A stretch of 64,000 bases of DNA, taken from the NCBI GenBank assembly GCA_965644295.1, contig CBFFRP010000298.1:372001-436000 (forward strand), read 5' to 3'. The number at the start of each line of letters is the position of its first letter. Positions within the stretch are counted from its first letter, which is position 1. Made by a program: the position numbers and the translations under genes. The stretch comes from Paraphysomonas bandaiensis (taxonomy: Eukaryota > Chrysophyceae). This document shows, piece by piece, positions 1 to 10,144 of the stretch. The notes under the pieces were generated by a model that saw nothing but the letters and a program-made list of their open reading frames with translations, was not told the origin of the DNA and searched no databases.

Positions 1-541
1 AAATGTGCCTGACTACTTTACATCGGTTTGTGCTAGGATTGTCGGAGTCTTATATGCTCATATATGAGAAAAAGCCCACAACTGCGGCGGTAATATCATC
101 AGCAGCAGAAGCCTCGGAGGAACATGCATAACGCTTCTGTCGTATATATGCCTACGATGTGTGGGCGAGTCCAAATCTAGATCATTAGGTAGGTATTTAC
201 CGGCATGTGAAGAATGCAGTGTGACATCTGAGGTGTTGGTTTTTAGGATACGAAATTGTTAATTAAAGCAAAAAGCAATTCATTTTGTGAGAAAGTGTTG
301 TGTCGATTTTAAACTACATTTTGGGAAGTATGTAAATGATATCGAGTGTTGTCAAGAACCACACTTACAAAACTGAGATAGTAGTATATTCCACATCATA
401 GTATTCCGTACACAACCTTCACTGTAACGAATAGTATGAAGAATCTATCTTGATTTACTCTGACTGCCTACTATGGTTTTAAATTTCCTTACTCAGTGTT
501 AAAATTGTACCATTACCATAACATATGAAGACACAGTGCCA
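1..541. other. Left-edge intergenic stretch
   Basis: No gene could be supported here. A short plus-strand open frame enters from the left edge and stops at base 67; its last residues read VPDYF...LYAHI, which vaguely recalls a Mob/phocein C-terminus, but the piece is too short to call. The remainder is AT-rich sequence downstream of the minus-strand Kelch-BTB gene. Confidence 0.3.
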
Positions 542-2485
542 TTAAAACATCTTAATTATAGCTTCAACTTCACTTTTTAAATCGGAAGACATGTCCTTCA
601 TTAAGTTTTGAAATTTCTCAAAAAACAAGTGCCACTGATTTTCCTTCAAACTTTTTCTCAAACTACTGTCATCATCGTAACACGTTTCGATACGACAAAG
701 AATGAAGAACTGAAGCGTACGTAGATGTTCAAGAGCAGATATCATAAGATTATCACAATAGTACTCCTCCGCGACTGTGAGAGCATTTAGGGCATTACCT
801 TGCTCCTGCAGTATATAATCATCCAGAACACCGGACTCATCAACAGAACATCCTCGCAATGCTCTTGAATTCAACTGTAATAATGACGATATTATAGCGT
901 TCTCACAAAATACTTTGCACCCTTTCACACCCAACATGTTCGCGCACTCCAAAAGATCCACCACACTGTCACCGGTCGCATATAGTTCGCCGGAAGGCAC
1001 ATCATGCATATACATCCACTGAACAAGCATTTTCAAAGCCGTCGGTTTAGCTTCCACAACAATTTTATTGGAACCGGAACTACTTGATTCAGACGAACCA
1101 TTGGCATAACTCTCGGCCCACCCCCCGTCGAAGAGAGATCGAAAATACGAGCTATGCGCAGCTAAAACTATGCGATGTGCTGGGATGGATTCGATACGAT
1201 TGCTCCCACATGAGTCTAGAACTGTATATTGAGAATAAAGAACCACATCCGCATATCTCATGTCAGGATAAAGCGATGAGCAGTACTGACTCAATGCGGA
1301 ATCGGCTTCATCCCCGCCACAATTAAACTGCAGTGTGCGTTTAAAAAGAGACCCAGATGGAGTACTGAACACCTTTAATATCCAAGAGTCGCTGTGGTAT
1401 TTAGAGGGGAAAACACCTCCACCCATAACAAAAATATATCCACCTTTGAATGATGTAATGCATGAACCATTTCGAGCACTTGGGATAGGCGACCGTGCAC
1501 TTGCTTCGTTCTGAGAGCACCTCACTCCTCTGATACATGTGTGTTGTTGTTTACCATTGACATCGTTAGTGTTGTCCGAAAATTCAAAAGTAAAAACAAG
1601 CAATTCATCCAGATTCTCAGACAGTACTGAAGTTCCACCCCAAATTACCATAGAATTCGAACCCAGACGAGTACTACCTGCACAAAACCTAGGGCGAATG
1701 GCATGATCAGAAGGGTTATCCCACTCTACAAATTCAGTAAGATTAGATACATGTAAAGTGTCCATATGAAAGCAAAAAAGATCGGACGAAATGGTGGTTT
1801 GATACTGCATTGATGAAAAATCAATGTAAGTTCCCCCGAATATATACAAATTCGAATCAATTGCAGTGTAAGCAAACAGGGACAATTGCGTAGGAATTCC
1901 TCGTATGTGCTTCACACTCCACTCCATACTGAGCGTGCTTTCCTCATCTTCACATGATTTCAACGTAGAAATGTCCAACATAAATACAGACTGACAATCT
2001 AATGACAGACTATGTGAATCACCGCCCACTACAATCATCATATCTTCATATATAGCAGCCGCATGTCCTCGTCTTGGAGGTGGATGATAGTCACTACGAA
2101 GAGTAGGTACATGCCACCTCTTATTAACCGTATCATATACATATAAATCATTACTATAATCTATAGCACCAGAAGACAATTGTATGAATCCCCCAAACAC
2201 AATTATCCATCTATCTCTATACACTACAGCAGAGTGCCCTCGTCGACCTGTAAAATAAGCTCCGCATGTCTCCTCTATACGACATATACCGTCCTGTATA
2301 TCGTATACATGTATATCATTACAGTGTGTATATCTGTTGCTGTTATCTGCTATATAACCCCCTCCGATGATGTATAGTTGATGGCATACCTCACTGATTG
2401 TATGGGAACATCGGCCTTGTAGTTGATCAGTGCTGTGGGTTAATTGACGCCATAAGGAATTGATTTCAAATGGTGTTTTGGTCAT
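542..2485 (-). CDS. Kelch-repeat BTB/POZ protein
   Basis: Single-exon gene of 647 codons. The N-terminal two thirds hold Kelch-type beta-propeller blades: repeated 'IIGGG', 'IIVFGG', 'IVVGG', 'IFGG', 'VIWGG' and 'VMGGG' Gly pairs, each preceded by an 'R(R)GH(S/A)A' or 'R.G' turn. From about residue 400 a BTB/POZ domain follows, with 'DVVLYS', 'IPAHRIVLAAHSSYFRSLF' and 'ALKMLVQWMY' as the typical dimerisation-fold signatures. Proteins of this architecture usually act as substrate adaptors for CUL3 ubiquitin ligases or as scaffolds; that role is family knowledge, not seen here. The Kelch-before-BTB order is the reverse of animal KLHL proteins and is common in protists and plants. The start Met is followed directly by the propeller. 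It is divergent from the gene at 3080, with 594 bp between them. Confidence 0.85.
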   Translation of the reverse strand: MTKTPFEINSLWRQLTHSTDQLQGRCSHTISEVCHQLYIIGGGYIADNSNRYTHCNDIHVYDIQDGICRIEETCGAYFTGRRGHSAVVYRDRWIIVFGGFIQLSSGAIDYSNDLYVYDTVNKRWHVPTLRSDYHPPPRRGHAAAIYEDMMIVVGGDSHSLSLDCQSVFMLDISTLKSCEDEESTLSMEWSVKHIRGIPTQLSLFAYTAIDSNLYIFGGTYIDFSSMQYQTTISSDLFCFHMDTLHVSNLTEFVEWDNPSDHAIRPRFCAGSTRLGSNSMVIWGGTSVLSENLDELLVFTFEFSDNTNDVNGKQQHTCIRGVRCSQNEASARSPIPSARNGSCITSFKGGYIFVMGGGVFPSKYHSDSWILKVFSTPSGSLFKRTLQFNCGGDEADSALSQYCSSLYPDMRYADVVLYSQYTVLDSCGSNRIESIPAHRIVLAAHSSYFRSLFDGGWAESYANGSSESSSSGSNKIVVEAKPTALKMLVQWMYMHDVPSGELYATGDSVVDLLECANMLGVKGCKVFCENAIISSLLQLNSRALRGCSVDESGVLDDYILQEQGNALNALTVAEEYYCDNLMISALEHLRTLQFFILCRIETCYDDDSSLRKSLKENQWHLFFEKFQNLMKDMSSDLKSEVEAIIKMF

Positions 2486-3079
2486 AGGGAGGGGCTGGTT
2501 GAGAGGGAGATGGAGAGGTTGGTTGAGAGGGAGGGGAGGTGATTGATGTGGATCTTATGATAGTATTATGCACGATACTGACACTATCGTCTCTGCCTGT
2601 ACTGCGCTACGGTCGTATACCGTACACCTGTACTATAATGCAGTACACTAGAATGTATCGTACCATATATACTCTGTACATATATACACATACTGCTCTG
2701 TATATTCATTCAGTGCTGTACATGTACTCCGTTGCTGTATATCGTATGTACGAAGTATGGCGGTATGCCTCCTGCTCGACAATGTATACTGCTGTACTAC
2801 ACACGCATCATCCAATCATATAGCTCTATTATTTCAATTGGTAACTGGATTGGCTGTGTTTCTGTTAATGTGAATGTATGTATGAGCAGTTGAGTTGTCT
2901 GTACACTAATAGCATCAGCTTACATTATTAACATCATAGATAAGGGCTAGTTCTTTCTCGACAACAATATTCACACTATATCAGCAATGCTCTAATCGCT
3001 CCTACTAACGATAGTTTGAATAGTAGCATACATACGACTGCATCAGTGTATTAAATGCAGAGTACATCACTCTATAATC
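2486..3079. promoter_or_regulatory. Shared upstream region of two divergent genes
   Basis: This 594-bp stretch separates the Kelch-BTB gene (minus) from the glycosyltransferase-like gene (plus), so both promoters must lie here. Next to the Kelch start is a purine-rich direct repeat, GGTTGAGAGGGAG, seen twice around 2497-2535 with a degenerate copy between. The rest is rich in GTATA/TACA words. No specific factor site can be named. Confidence 0.4.
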
Positions 3080-4485
3080 ATGTCGCACAGTATCCCTCTA
3101 CTAGTCATATGTATTCTTATAGGCTGCAATGTCGTACAAACAGCGGAAAAAAATCCAAATAAAAAGCCACGTACACGTGCATATGAGTTGGTGAATGATA
3201 TGATGACTTTAAGTGGAAGAAATCAATCATCAGAAGGAGCGAGCTCATCTATGGATTATCATATTTGTTTAGATCAAGGAGAGGCGTATGCTGCGTCATT
3301 TTTGGTAACTACAAATAACTTAATGCGTCGTTATTACGGAAAGGTGTCGAAATCGAACTTTTGTGAGCAAGGCTCTCTGTCGATGATGAGTGTTCGGAAT
3401 AACGTTCAGTCATTGGATGTACTGGACTATAGTGTCATTCACTTGTCTTCTTACGAACGATCCCAAAGGCGTGTCCGCAAGGAGCTTAAACTGCCGTCTA
3501 TAAATGATAACGTCACATCAGCAGTGCGGAAGGCACTCGACTATATCCGCCTATCTGAGACTTCCTTTGATAGTTCCACCAATTTAAATCGCACGCTAGT
3601 TTTGATGCCCTATCTAGCAGCAACTACAGGACAAGGAAACTCTCGACCGCATAATCGTTATTTGTACCTTGCTGCCTGCTTCTGGAGCATACATAAGTAC
3701 ATGCCCAATATAGTAATAGGTGTTTCGAACTCGCAGGACGAGGCCTATGTAAGGTTGATTTCATATCTATTTCAAATATAGTCTATTTCTTAAGAATAGC
3801 TTTTCAGGTCACAATCTGGTCTCCCTGTGTATGACATTATTCACCTTCCCAATTTGCCAACGAATGCCTCTCTTCCGGTAGCATTAGTTCTTGCAGCGAA
3901 GCAGAAACTACAGAGAAAACAATACGACTTTGACTTCGTTTACTACACAGAATCAGATCAGGTAAGTAGGTATGCGTGATTTATCAATCTGATACTATTT
4001 GATTAGACCCATAACGATTTTTACTATTATGTCAGATATTATTACTGCGCAAGCCTGACGCTCTGTACTCACTCTTTCTTAAAAACGATCGTTATGTTTT
4101 ATTACCTCATCGTCTGATGGCATACGCAGAAGAGGTGTATTTTGTGATGTAATTTCTACATCTTAATAATTTCGTCTAGGCTATTACATTCCGCTTGAAT
4201 ACTACGTCCATCATGTCTGAGACAATAGTAGATGCGGCTGGCCGCAGATCTTCAATCAGTTCACAGAACGCGCTCCTCACTTGGCGACGAGGAGACAGTC
4301 TTCCTTGGACTGAGTACACTTGTTATATCCCACGCCAATTATGCAGGAATCGTAATGGGTGGGTTGACCTCCTTTCTGGTAAAGTGCCTATCATTAAAAT
4401 TTATGGCTTATATGTTCCTCTTGGAAATAGTAACTATCATCGTGAATCATATAGAACCTGTGTTTTTTCTTCGAAATATATGTAG
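3080..4485 (+). CDS. Secretory glycosyltransferase-like protein, 4 exons
   Basis: Exons 3080-3753, 3808-3961, 4036-4134 and 4180-4485 join in frame to about 410 residues. The N-terminus (SIPLLVICILIGCNVV) is a signal peptide or signal anchor, so the product should enter the secretory pathway. Downstream are 'DFDFVYYTESDQILLL', 'LPHRLMAYAE', a Cys-containing segment and 'YVPLGNSNYHRESYRTC'. An acidic strand-loop of the YxESDQ type followed by PHR and a GNSNY motif resembles nucleotide-sugar-binding (GT-A-like) proteins that are frequent in stramenopiles; the exact family and substrate are not recognised. N-glycosylation sequons (NQS, NVT, NRT) fit an ER/Golgi route. The first donor is AAG|GTTGAT rather than the GTAAGG just upstream, because only the former keeps the frame. 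Confidence 0.6.
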
Positions 4486-4775
4486 CTTTGATATGTGGTG
4501 GTTGAGTGCAGTAGCTTTGATATGATGAATGCATTAAATATTTAAATTTATTCAAAGCGTCAACTCTGTCATGACTTAATGGGAACTAATTAATGGGAGC
4601 AACTAGGAATAGTAATAAGATCTCTGTTAGGATATATATATAAAGGCAGGTATGATTATCAATAGCAGTTTCTGAAGTATTATATTTTAGTGATCATATA
4701 TAACGACTAGCCCAACAACCTGTGAAATATGCCAATCAGGTCTTCGACATATAGTTCTACGCATTAAACTTCGCA
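4486..4775. other. Intergenic stretch left of the retrotransposon
   Basis: AT-rich DNA with no gene. It is the presumed 3' flank of the glycosyltransferase-like gene, and it ends at the target-site duplication of the copia element. Confidence 0.5.
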
Positions 4776-4780
4776 TATTG

Positions 4781-5087
4781 TATTGAACTACAACCAACTC
4801 CTACGTGCGTACTTGAAGTTTGGTAAAGTCAATCGCTAGTAGTTATCCTGTATTCTATGTAGCAATGAAATACAGAATATACATGACTACAGTATAGGAG
4901 TAGCTATTACAAGTATACAAAGAAACTGAAAATATAGTAGCTGTTAAAGATATGATTTGTAGAACAGAATGTTGATGTTGGTGAATGACGTGGTTCCTAA
5001 CTCACAGGGCTACAACATCATAAACTTACTATATCTCCTATAATATCAATCAGTCAATATTGCACTAACTAAAAGCGTAAATTAATA
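4781..5087 (+). repeat. Left long terminal repeat
   Basis: 307-bp LTR starting TATTGAACTACAACC and ending GCGTAAATTAATA. Its borders follow from comparison with the right copy and from the TATTG target duplication. Its last base is also the A of the gag-pol start codon. Confidence 0.93.
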
Positions 5088-8000
5088 TGGCAGCGGATGG
5101 AAATTTCACGAATGTCGCCTCAGGCTCAAAGGTACCTCCCTTCGAGGAACTGAACTTCAAGAAATTCAAGAAGTTCTTCACCTCATTCCTCATGAGACAC
5201 AATCGAGCTCATCTTGTCCTCTCAAAGGATAAACCAAGGCACATTCATGATCTAGACTCTACAGTCCCAGCGGGAGCTCATATGACTGATGCACAGAAGA
5301 AGCGACTACGCAAAGCGAAGAAACTCTGGAACACCCGGAACGAGACCGCGTACTCCTTCCTGATGGAAGTGTGCAATGCTCACCCAAAAGCAGGCACAAC
5401 AGCGGCTCTCTACGAAGGAAGTACAGCAAAAGGGTTACTACAGGCACTGGAAGAGAGATTTCTCAATGTTGAAAAGAATACAGTACAGGCAGAGGTCACA
5501 AAGTTCAATTCAATGAAGATTACCTCAAGTCAGTCAGGAGCAGAGTTCGTCGACAGCGTTGAAGCCCAGGCCAAGATTCTCGAGAATCTAGGTCGTGAAG
5601 TCACGGAAGACGACAAGCTCACTCGACTAAAGGAAGGTCTCACAGACAAGAGATATTCCCAACTAGCACACAGCCTGTATACAGCAAACGATGTGACATA
5701 CGCAAGAGCAAGCAGCCTAATCAAAGGGTATGAAAACACATCATTCGGCAAGCATGCGTTGCAAAATTCAGGGGAAGACAGTGTCAATCAAGCAGTGGAT
5801 GACAGTAAATGGAAAGAGCACAAGAGAAAGGGCAGATGCAATAAGTGCAAGAAACTTGGCCACTTTGCTAGGGAGTGCAAGACTCCAGAGCATGTCATAA
5901 AGAGGATGAAGGGGACAAGATCACAGAGAAAAGATAGAGATCACAGAAACAGGGGTGATAACAAAACAAAGCTACCTGTGTGTGAGATATGTGACATCCC
6001 AGGCCATCAGACTAAAGACTGCTTCCACTTGAAGACTGCTAAAGCTGCAGTGGTCAGTTCTAAACGGGGGCGAGACTCTAGAAGGGAAACGGCACCCTAC
6101 AAGAACAAGAAGAAACCGCGAGTGTCTGTACATGATTCAGAAGATGAAGCGGGATACGAATCGATGATATGTGTGGAAGAAGAGGTGAATCTAGCACAGA
6201 GCATGTCAGATGTTATTTATTTAGACAGCGGGTGCAACAAGATGATCCTTACCTCCAAAAACCACATGACCAACCTTCAGCGCGCTGATAGGCAGATGTC
6301 CACAGCGAACAAAGGTAAACTGTCAATACACAGTGTTGGCGATGTAGGAAGCTTTAAAAAGGTGTACTACGCACCTGAAGCAAGTAAGAACCTCGTAGAT
6401 ATGAAGAGCATCACAGATAGGGGTTGTGTTGTGACGTTCGATAATGATGAAGTCGTCATTCGAAATAAGACTACGAACAAGACACTCATTAGACAGAGAA
6501 GTGTTAATGGATTATATCCAGTTCGACTCGAAGACTTACTTCAGCTTGGAGAAGAATCCTCAGCAGCACTTGAGGAGCAGGGGTTTGATGACCAGCGAAT
6601 TCTATGGCACAAAAGACTTGGCCATGTCAACTATGATAAACTGACTGAGTCCGACCGCCGAGGCCTAGTTGATGGAATAAATCTGGACAAGAAATATTTC
6701 AGAAAAAAACACAAAAAAACGATATGCAAATGTAATACCTGCATGCGATCGAAACTCACGAGAAAGAACTTCAGGACTCCACGCCAGTTGATGAACTTAG
6801 ACAACAACCCAAAGGAGAGAGGGGTGCTCAGTGCAGATACGATGGAAGTCCTAAACACGCCATCGATGGAAGGCTACAAACATGTGTTACTATTCAAGCA
6901 CAGTGATGCAAAACATGTATGGGCTTATGGGTTGAAAAACAAGACTGGGAGTGAAGTGTTAAAGTGTATGAAGGACATGGTAGAGACCCAACTTGTCAAA
7001 GAAGGATTGCAACTACGACGATATCATGCAGATGGCGCAGGAGAACTAGTAGGGCAACATGTCAGGCAGTACTTACGTGAAACCACCAGCACAAGGACTG
7101 TACAGGTTACTTGGACTCCACGTGACACACCCGAAATGAATTCGCTATCGGAACGCACTAATCGTACAGTGAAGGAGATGGCCCTTGCTATATTGCTCGA
7201 TAGTGGCATGCCATCAGTATTTTGGTTCAAAGCAGTCTTGCATGCTGTATATCTGATCAACAGGTTACCTACGAAGACAACGAAAGGATACATCTCACCT
7301 TTTGAGTATATTACTGGAACCGCACCAGATGTGAGTGACTTGAAGATCTGGGGCTGCAAGGCATGGGCTATTGTGCCGAAGGAGCAGCGCCGCAAAGAGT
7401 GGAAAGAAAAGGGAAAACCTGGATACTATATGGGACAATGTCAACAACCTGTTGGACACCAAATATATATTCCAGACCTGAATGCTATTATTGTTGCAGT
7501 CAATGCACAGTTTGATGAGTCAATTCCAGAGCGTTCACAGGAGTATTTCGACGAAATAGATAATCTACAAATCGACACCTCAGAAACAGCAGAGAGTGTA
7601 AATGACTATCAGTACCTGGTGGGCCTCAGACATCTTGATGGACACCTGTGTTATGTTACCACCAGAGTGATAGAGAGAAGAGGAGTCATTGTTGCATATA
7701 GGAGATTAGATATGAAAGGAAATACTACCGAGGAGCAAACTCCAATTCATATCAAAGATGTAGTAAAGATGACTCACTCTACAAAGTGTCAGACCGACAA
7801 GTTTAATAGTTTGCGAAATGAGTTGGATCAGACTTGTAATGACAGTGACAATGAACAGAGGACTCCTGACCGCTCAAATCGGGGCGCATCTTCAACAGGT
7901 GGGGCAGATCGAAATCCCAGAACTGAAAAACGACCTCGAAAAAAACGGCACATTGTTAACGTTGGTGTCCTCGGCGATGTCTCATTGTTTCTTGATTCCT

Positions 8001-9604
8001 CCAACAGCACAATTAAAGAGCCACAGACGCTGGCAGAAGCAAAGAAGACTCCACAGAGAACATACTGGATTGAAGCTACCAGGAAGGAGGTGCACAAGCT
8101 TGAACGAAGGACATGCTGGAAGATTGTCCGAAGGCCGAAACACCGAAAAATCATAAAATCTAAATTGGTCTTTAAAGTAAAGCGCGACCATCTTGGAAAA
8201 ATTAAGAAGTTCAAAGTTCGACTTGTGGCGAAAGGGTTTACTCAAGAACAAGGAGTCGACTATAATGAGACATTCTCCCCAGTAGCTAAAGGTGTATCAT
8301 TTAGGCTAGCACTGGCACTGGCTCTGCGATACAATCTGCAACTCCGTCAACTCGATGTAGAAACGGCATTTCCGTATGCAGATCTGGACGAAGACGTGTT
8401 TATGTCTCCACCTGCAGGAATAGATATTCCACAAGGCTGTTGTTTGAAGATTCTGAAGAGTTTGTATGGCCTAAAACAAGCGCCTCGAAATTGGCATTCA
8501 ATGCTGAAGGACAGTATAAAGGCGATGGGGTATAAACAATGTGTTCTTGACCCATGTTTATTTGTACTCAAGGGTACTGATGATAACCTACATATGATAC
8601 TTGTGTATGTAGATGATATCATTGTGCTCAGCTCTGACAGCCGTCATATTGAAGAAGTCATCAGCGCCTTTAAGACTCAATATGCCATGCAAGATATGGG
8701 GGACCTTAAGCATTATTTAGGTCTTACCATTGAGCGTCATAATGGCCAGATTAAGTTACATCAGTCTGCATATGCTAAAGATGTTGTGGCCAGATTCAAT
8801 CACTTGTTGTCAGAAAAGAAGAGACGGTGCAAGGCAACCACACCTCTACCACCTGGCCTAAAGTTGTCCAAGGATGCAAAAGAGGAAGAAACTCGAAAAC
8901 AGAGAGAATACGTTGATGCATTTCCCTATCAATCTGTTATTGGTGCCTTAATGTATTTGGCAGTGCATACTAGACCAGACATGGCATATACAGTAAATCT
9001 TCTCTCCCGGTTCACCACAAGACCCACGTACGCTGCATGTCAAGCTGCTCTGCATACTTTATTGTATTTAGAAAATACAGTTGATCAAGGTATCATATTT
9101 CCTAATTTCACAGATGAAGACCCTCTATGTGTGTACTCTGATGCAGATTGGGCCGGAGATCTGGATACATGCAGATCCACTACAGGGTATATCGTATATC
9201 TGTGGGGTGCTCCAATTGCATGGCAGTCCAGACTGCAGCCAACAGTGGCTACGTCGACTATGGAAGCTGAATATATGGCTGCATATGCTGCAATTCAGGA
9301 GATTGTATGGATACGAGGGGTGATGACAGAGCTCGGAATTCGTGGATTTGAGCTCAGTAAGAATGCGTCTCCAACAATCTTGAATATGGACAGCAAGAGT
9401 GCGATTGATCTAGCTCAGAACCCGGTAAATCATAAACGTTCCAAGCATATTCGGATCAAGTATCATTGGATTCGAGAGCAAGTGGGAGGCTGTATCGTCA
9501 GGCTGAATCATGTGCCAACGGCAGAGATGACAGCAGACGTGATGACTAAAGCCTTGTCCGAGAAGCTGCACTATCAGCATGTGCACACTATGGTATCGCA
9601 CTAA
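5087..9604 (+). CDS. Copia gag-pol polyprotein
   Basis: A single frame of 1505 codons with the copia order gag, protease, integrase, reverse transcriptase, RNase H. Gag ends with two CCHC zinc knuckles: CNKCKKLGHFAREC near residue 251 and CEICDIPGHQTKDC near 299. The aspartic protease motif is YLDSGCN near 377. The GAG-pre-integrase motif LWHKRLGHVNYDKL is near 505. The integrase D-D-E residues sit in SADTMEV, YHADGAGE and SERTNRTVKE. The reverse transcriptase has LDVETAFPYADL, SLYGLKQAPRNW and the catalytic YVDDIIV near 1174. RNase H has YSDADWAGD near 1350 and STMEAEYMA. No stop or frameshift was found, so it may encode a working element. The ATG overlaps the LTR end, leaving essentially no leader between LTR and gag; a downstream Met could be used instead. 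Confidence 0.95.
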   Translation: MAADGNFTNVASGSKVPPFEELNFKKFKKFFTSFLMRHNRAHLVLSKDKPRHIHDLDSTVPAGAHMTDAQKKRLRKAKKLWNTRNETAYSFLMEVCNAHPKAGTTAALYEGSTAKGLLQALEERFLNVEKNTVQAEVTKFNSMKITSSQSGAEFVDSVEAQAKILENLGREVTEDDKLTRLKEGLTDKRYSQLAHSLYTANDVTYARASSLIKGYENTSFGKHALQNSGEDSVNQAVDDSKWKEHKRKGRCNKCKKLGHFARECKTPEHVIKRMKGTRSQRKDRDHRNRGDNKTKLPVCEICDIPGHQTKDCFHLKTAKAAVVSSKRGRDSRRETAPYKNKKKPRVSVHDSEDEAGYESMICVEEEVNLAQSMSDVIYLDSGCNKMILTSKNHMTNLQRADRQMSTANKGKLSIHSVGDVGSFKKVYYAPEASKNLVDMKSITDRGCVVTFDNDEVVIRNKTTNKTLIRQRSVNGLYPVRLEDLLQLGEESSAALEEQGFDDQRILWHKRLGHVNYDKLTESDRRGLVDGINLDKKYFRKKHKKTICKCNTCMRSKLTRKNFRTPRQLMNLDNNPKERGVLSADTMEVLNTPSMEGYKHVLLFKHSDAKHVWAYGLKNKTGSEVLKCMKDMVETQLVKEGLQLRRYHADGAGELVGQHVRQYLRETTSTRTVQVTWTPRDTPEMNSLSERTNRTVKEMALAILLDSGMPSVFWFKAVLHAVYLINRLPTKTTKGYISPFEYITGTAPDVSDLKIWGCKAWAIVPKEQRRKEWKEKGKPGYYMGQCQQPVGHQIYIPDLNAIIVAVNAQFDESIPERSQEYFDEIDNLQIDTSETAESVNDYQYLVGLRHLDGHLCYVTTRVIERRGVIVAYRRLDMKGNTTEEQTPIHIKDVVKMTHSTKCQTDKFNSLRNELDQTCNDSDNEQRTPDRSNRGASSTGGADRNPRTEKRPRKKRHIVNVGVLGDVSLFLDSSNSTIKEPQTLAEAKKTPQRTYWIEATRKEVHKLERRTCWKIVRRPKHRKIIKSKLVFKVKRDHLGKIKKFKVRLVAKGFTQEQGVDYNETFSPVAKGVSFRLALALALRYNLQLRQLDVETAFPYADLDEDVFMSPPAGIDIPQGCCLKILKSLYGLKQAPRNWHSMLKDSIKAMGYKQCVLDPCLFVLKGTDDNLHMILVYVDDIIVLSSDSRHIEEVISAFKTQYAMQDMGDLKHYLGLTIERHNGQIKLHQSAYAKDVVARFNHLLSEKKRRCKATTPLPPGLKLSKDAKEEETRKQREYVDAFPYQSVIGALMYLAVHTRPDMAYTVNLLSRFTTRPTYAACQAALHTLLYLENTVDQGIIFPNFTDEDPLCVYSDADWAGDLDTCRSTTGYIVYLWGAPIAWQSRLQPTVATSTMEAEYMAAYAAIQEIVWIRGVMTELGIRGFELSKNASPTILNMDSKSAIDLAQNPVNHKRSKHIRIKYHWIREQVGGCIVRLNHVPTAEMTADVMTKALSEKLHYQHVHTMVSH

Positions 9605-9652
9605 GTAGACTTGCTCATCACAGTATATTCTGATATGTTCATTGAGTGGGAG

Positions 9653-9959
9653 TATTGAACTACAACCAACTCCTACGTGCGTACTTGAAGTTTGGTAAAG
9701 TCAATCGCTAGTAGTTATCCTGTATTCTATGTAGCAATGAAATACAGAATATACATGACTACAGTATAGGAGTAGCTATTACAAGTATACAAAGAAACTG
9801 AAAATATAGTAGCTGTTAAAGATATGATTTGTAGAACAGAATGTTGATGTTGGTGAATGACGTGGTTCCTAACTCACAGGGCTACAACATCATAAACTTA
9901 CTATATCTCCTATAATATCAATCAGTCAATATTGCACTAACTAAAAGCGTAAATTAATA
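9653..9959 (+). repeat. Right long terminal repeat
   Basis: 307 bp, no differences from the left LTR found by eye. It begins 48 bp after the gag-pol stop, directly behind the purine run GAGTGGGAG. Confidence 0.93.
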
Positions 9960-10144
9960 TATTGCATAACATCCCCGATAGTAAAAATAAAGTAATCCTT
10001 ATTACTTTAACGTCGAAACCATATTTTATATTTCGCAGCATTCAAGAATAGAGATGCAAAGAATATGATGTTATGCTTATACCATACCGTCGTCTAATAG
10101 TCAAAGACGACATCTATAATTGCACTCTAAGTGCAGCAAAACAG

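Larger units (their letters stand above)
4776..9964 (+). mobile_element. Complete Ty1/copia LTR retrotransposon with TSD
   Basis: The element runs from the left LTR (4781) to the right LTR (9959), 5179 bp, and is flanked by a 5-bp direct repeat TATTG at 4776-4780 and 9960-9964. The LTRs are 307 bp each and look identical base for base, with short inverted ends TATT...AATA instead of the common TG...CA. A single uninterrupted gag-pol frame lies between. The base after the left LTR starts TGGCAGCGGA, a plausible tRNA primer-binding site (TGG pairs with a tRNA 3' CCA). The purine-rich GAGTGGGAG just before the right LTR is a fitting polypurine tract. Identical LTRs and an intact frame indicate a very recent insertion. 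It landed between the glycosyltransferase-like gene and the alcohol dehydrogenase gene, breaking neither. Confidence 0.95.

Noticed and set aside
1-67. Mob/phocein C-terminal exon
   Set aside because: Only ~21 residues at the window edge with a weak resemblance; not enough to call a gene.
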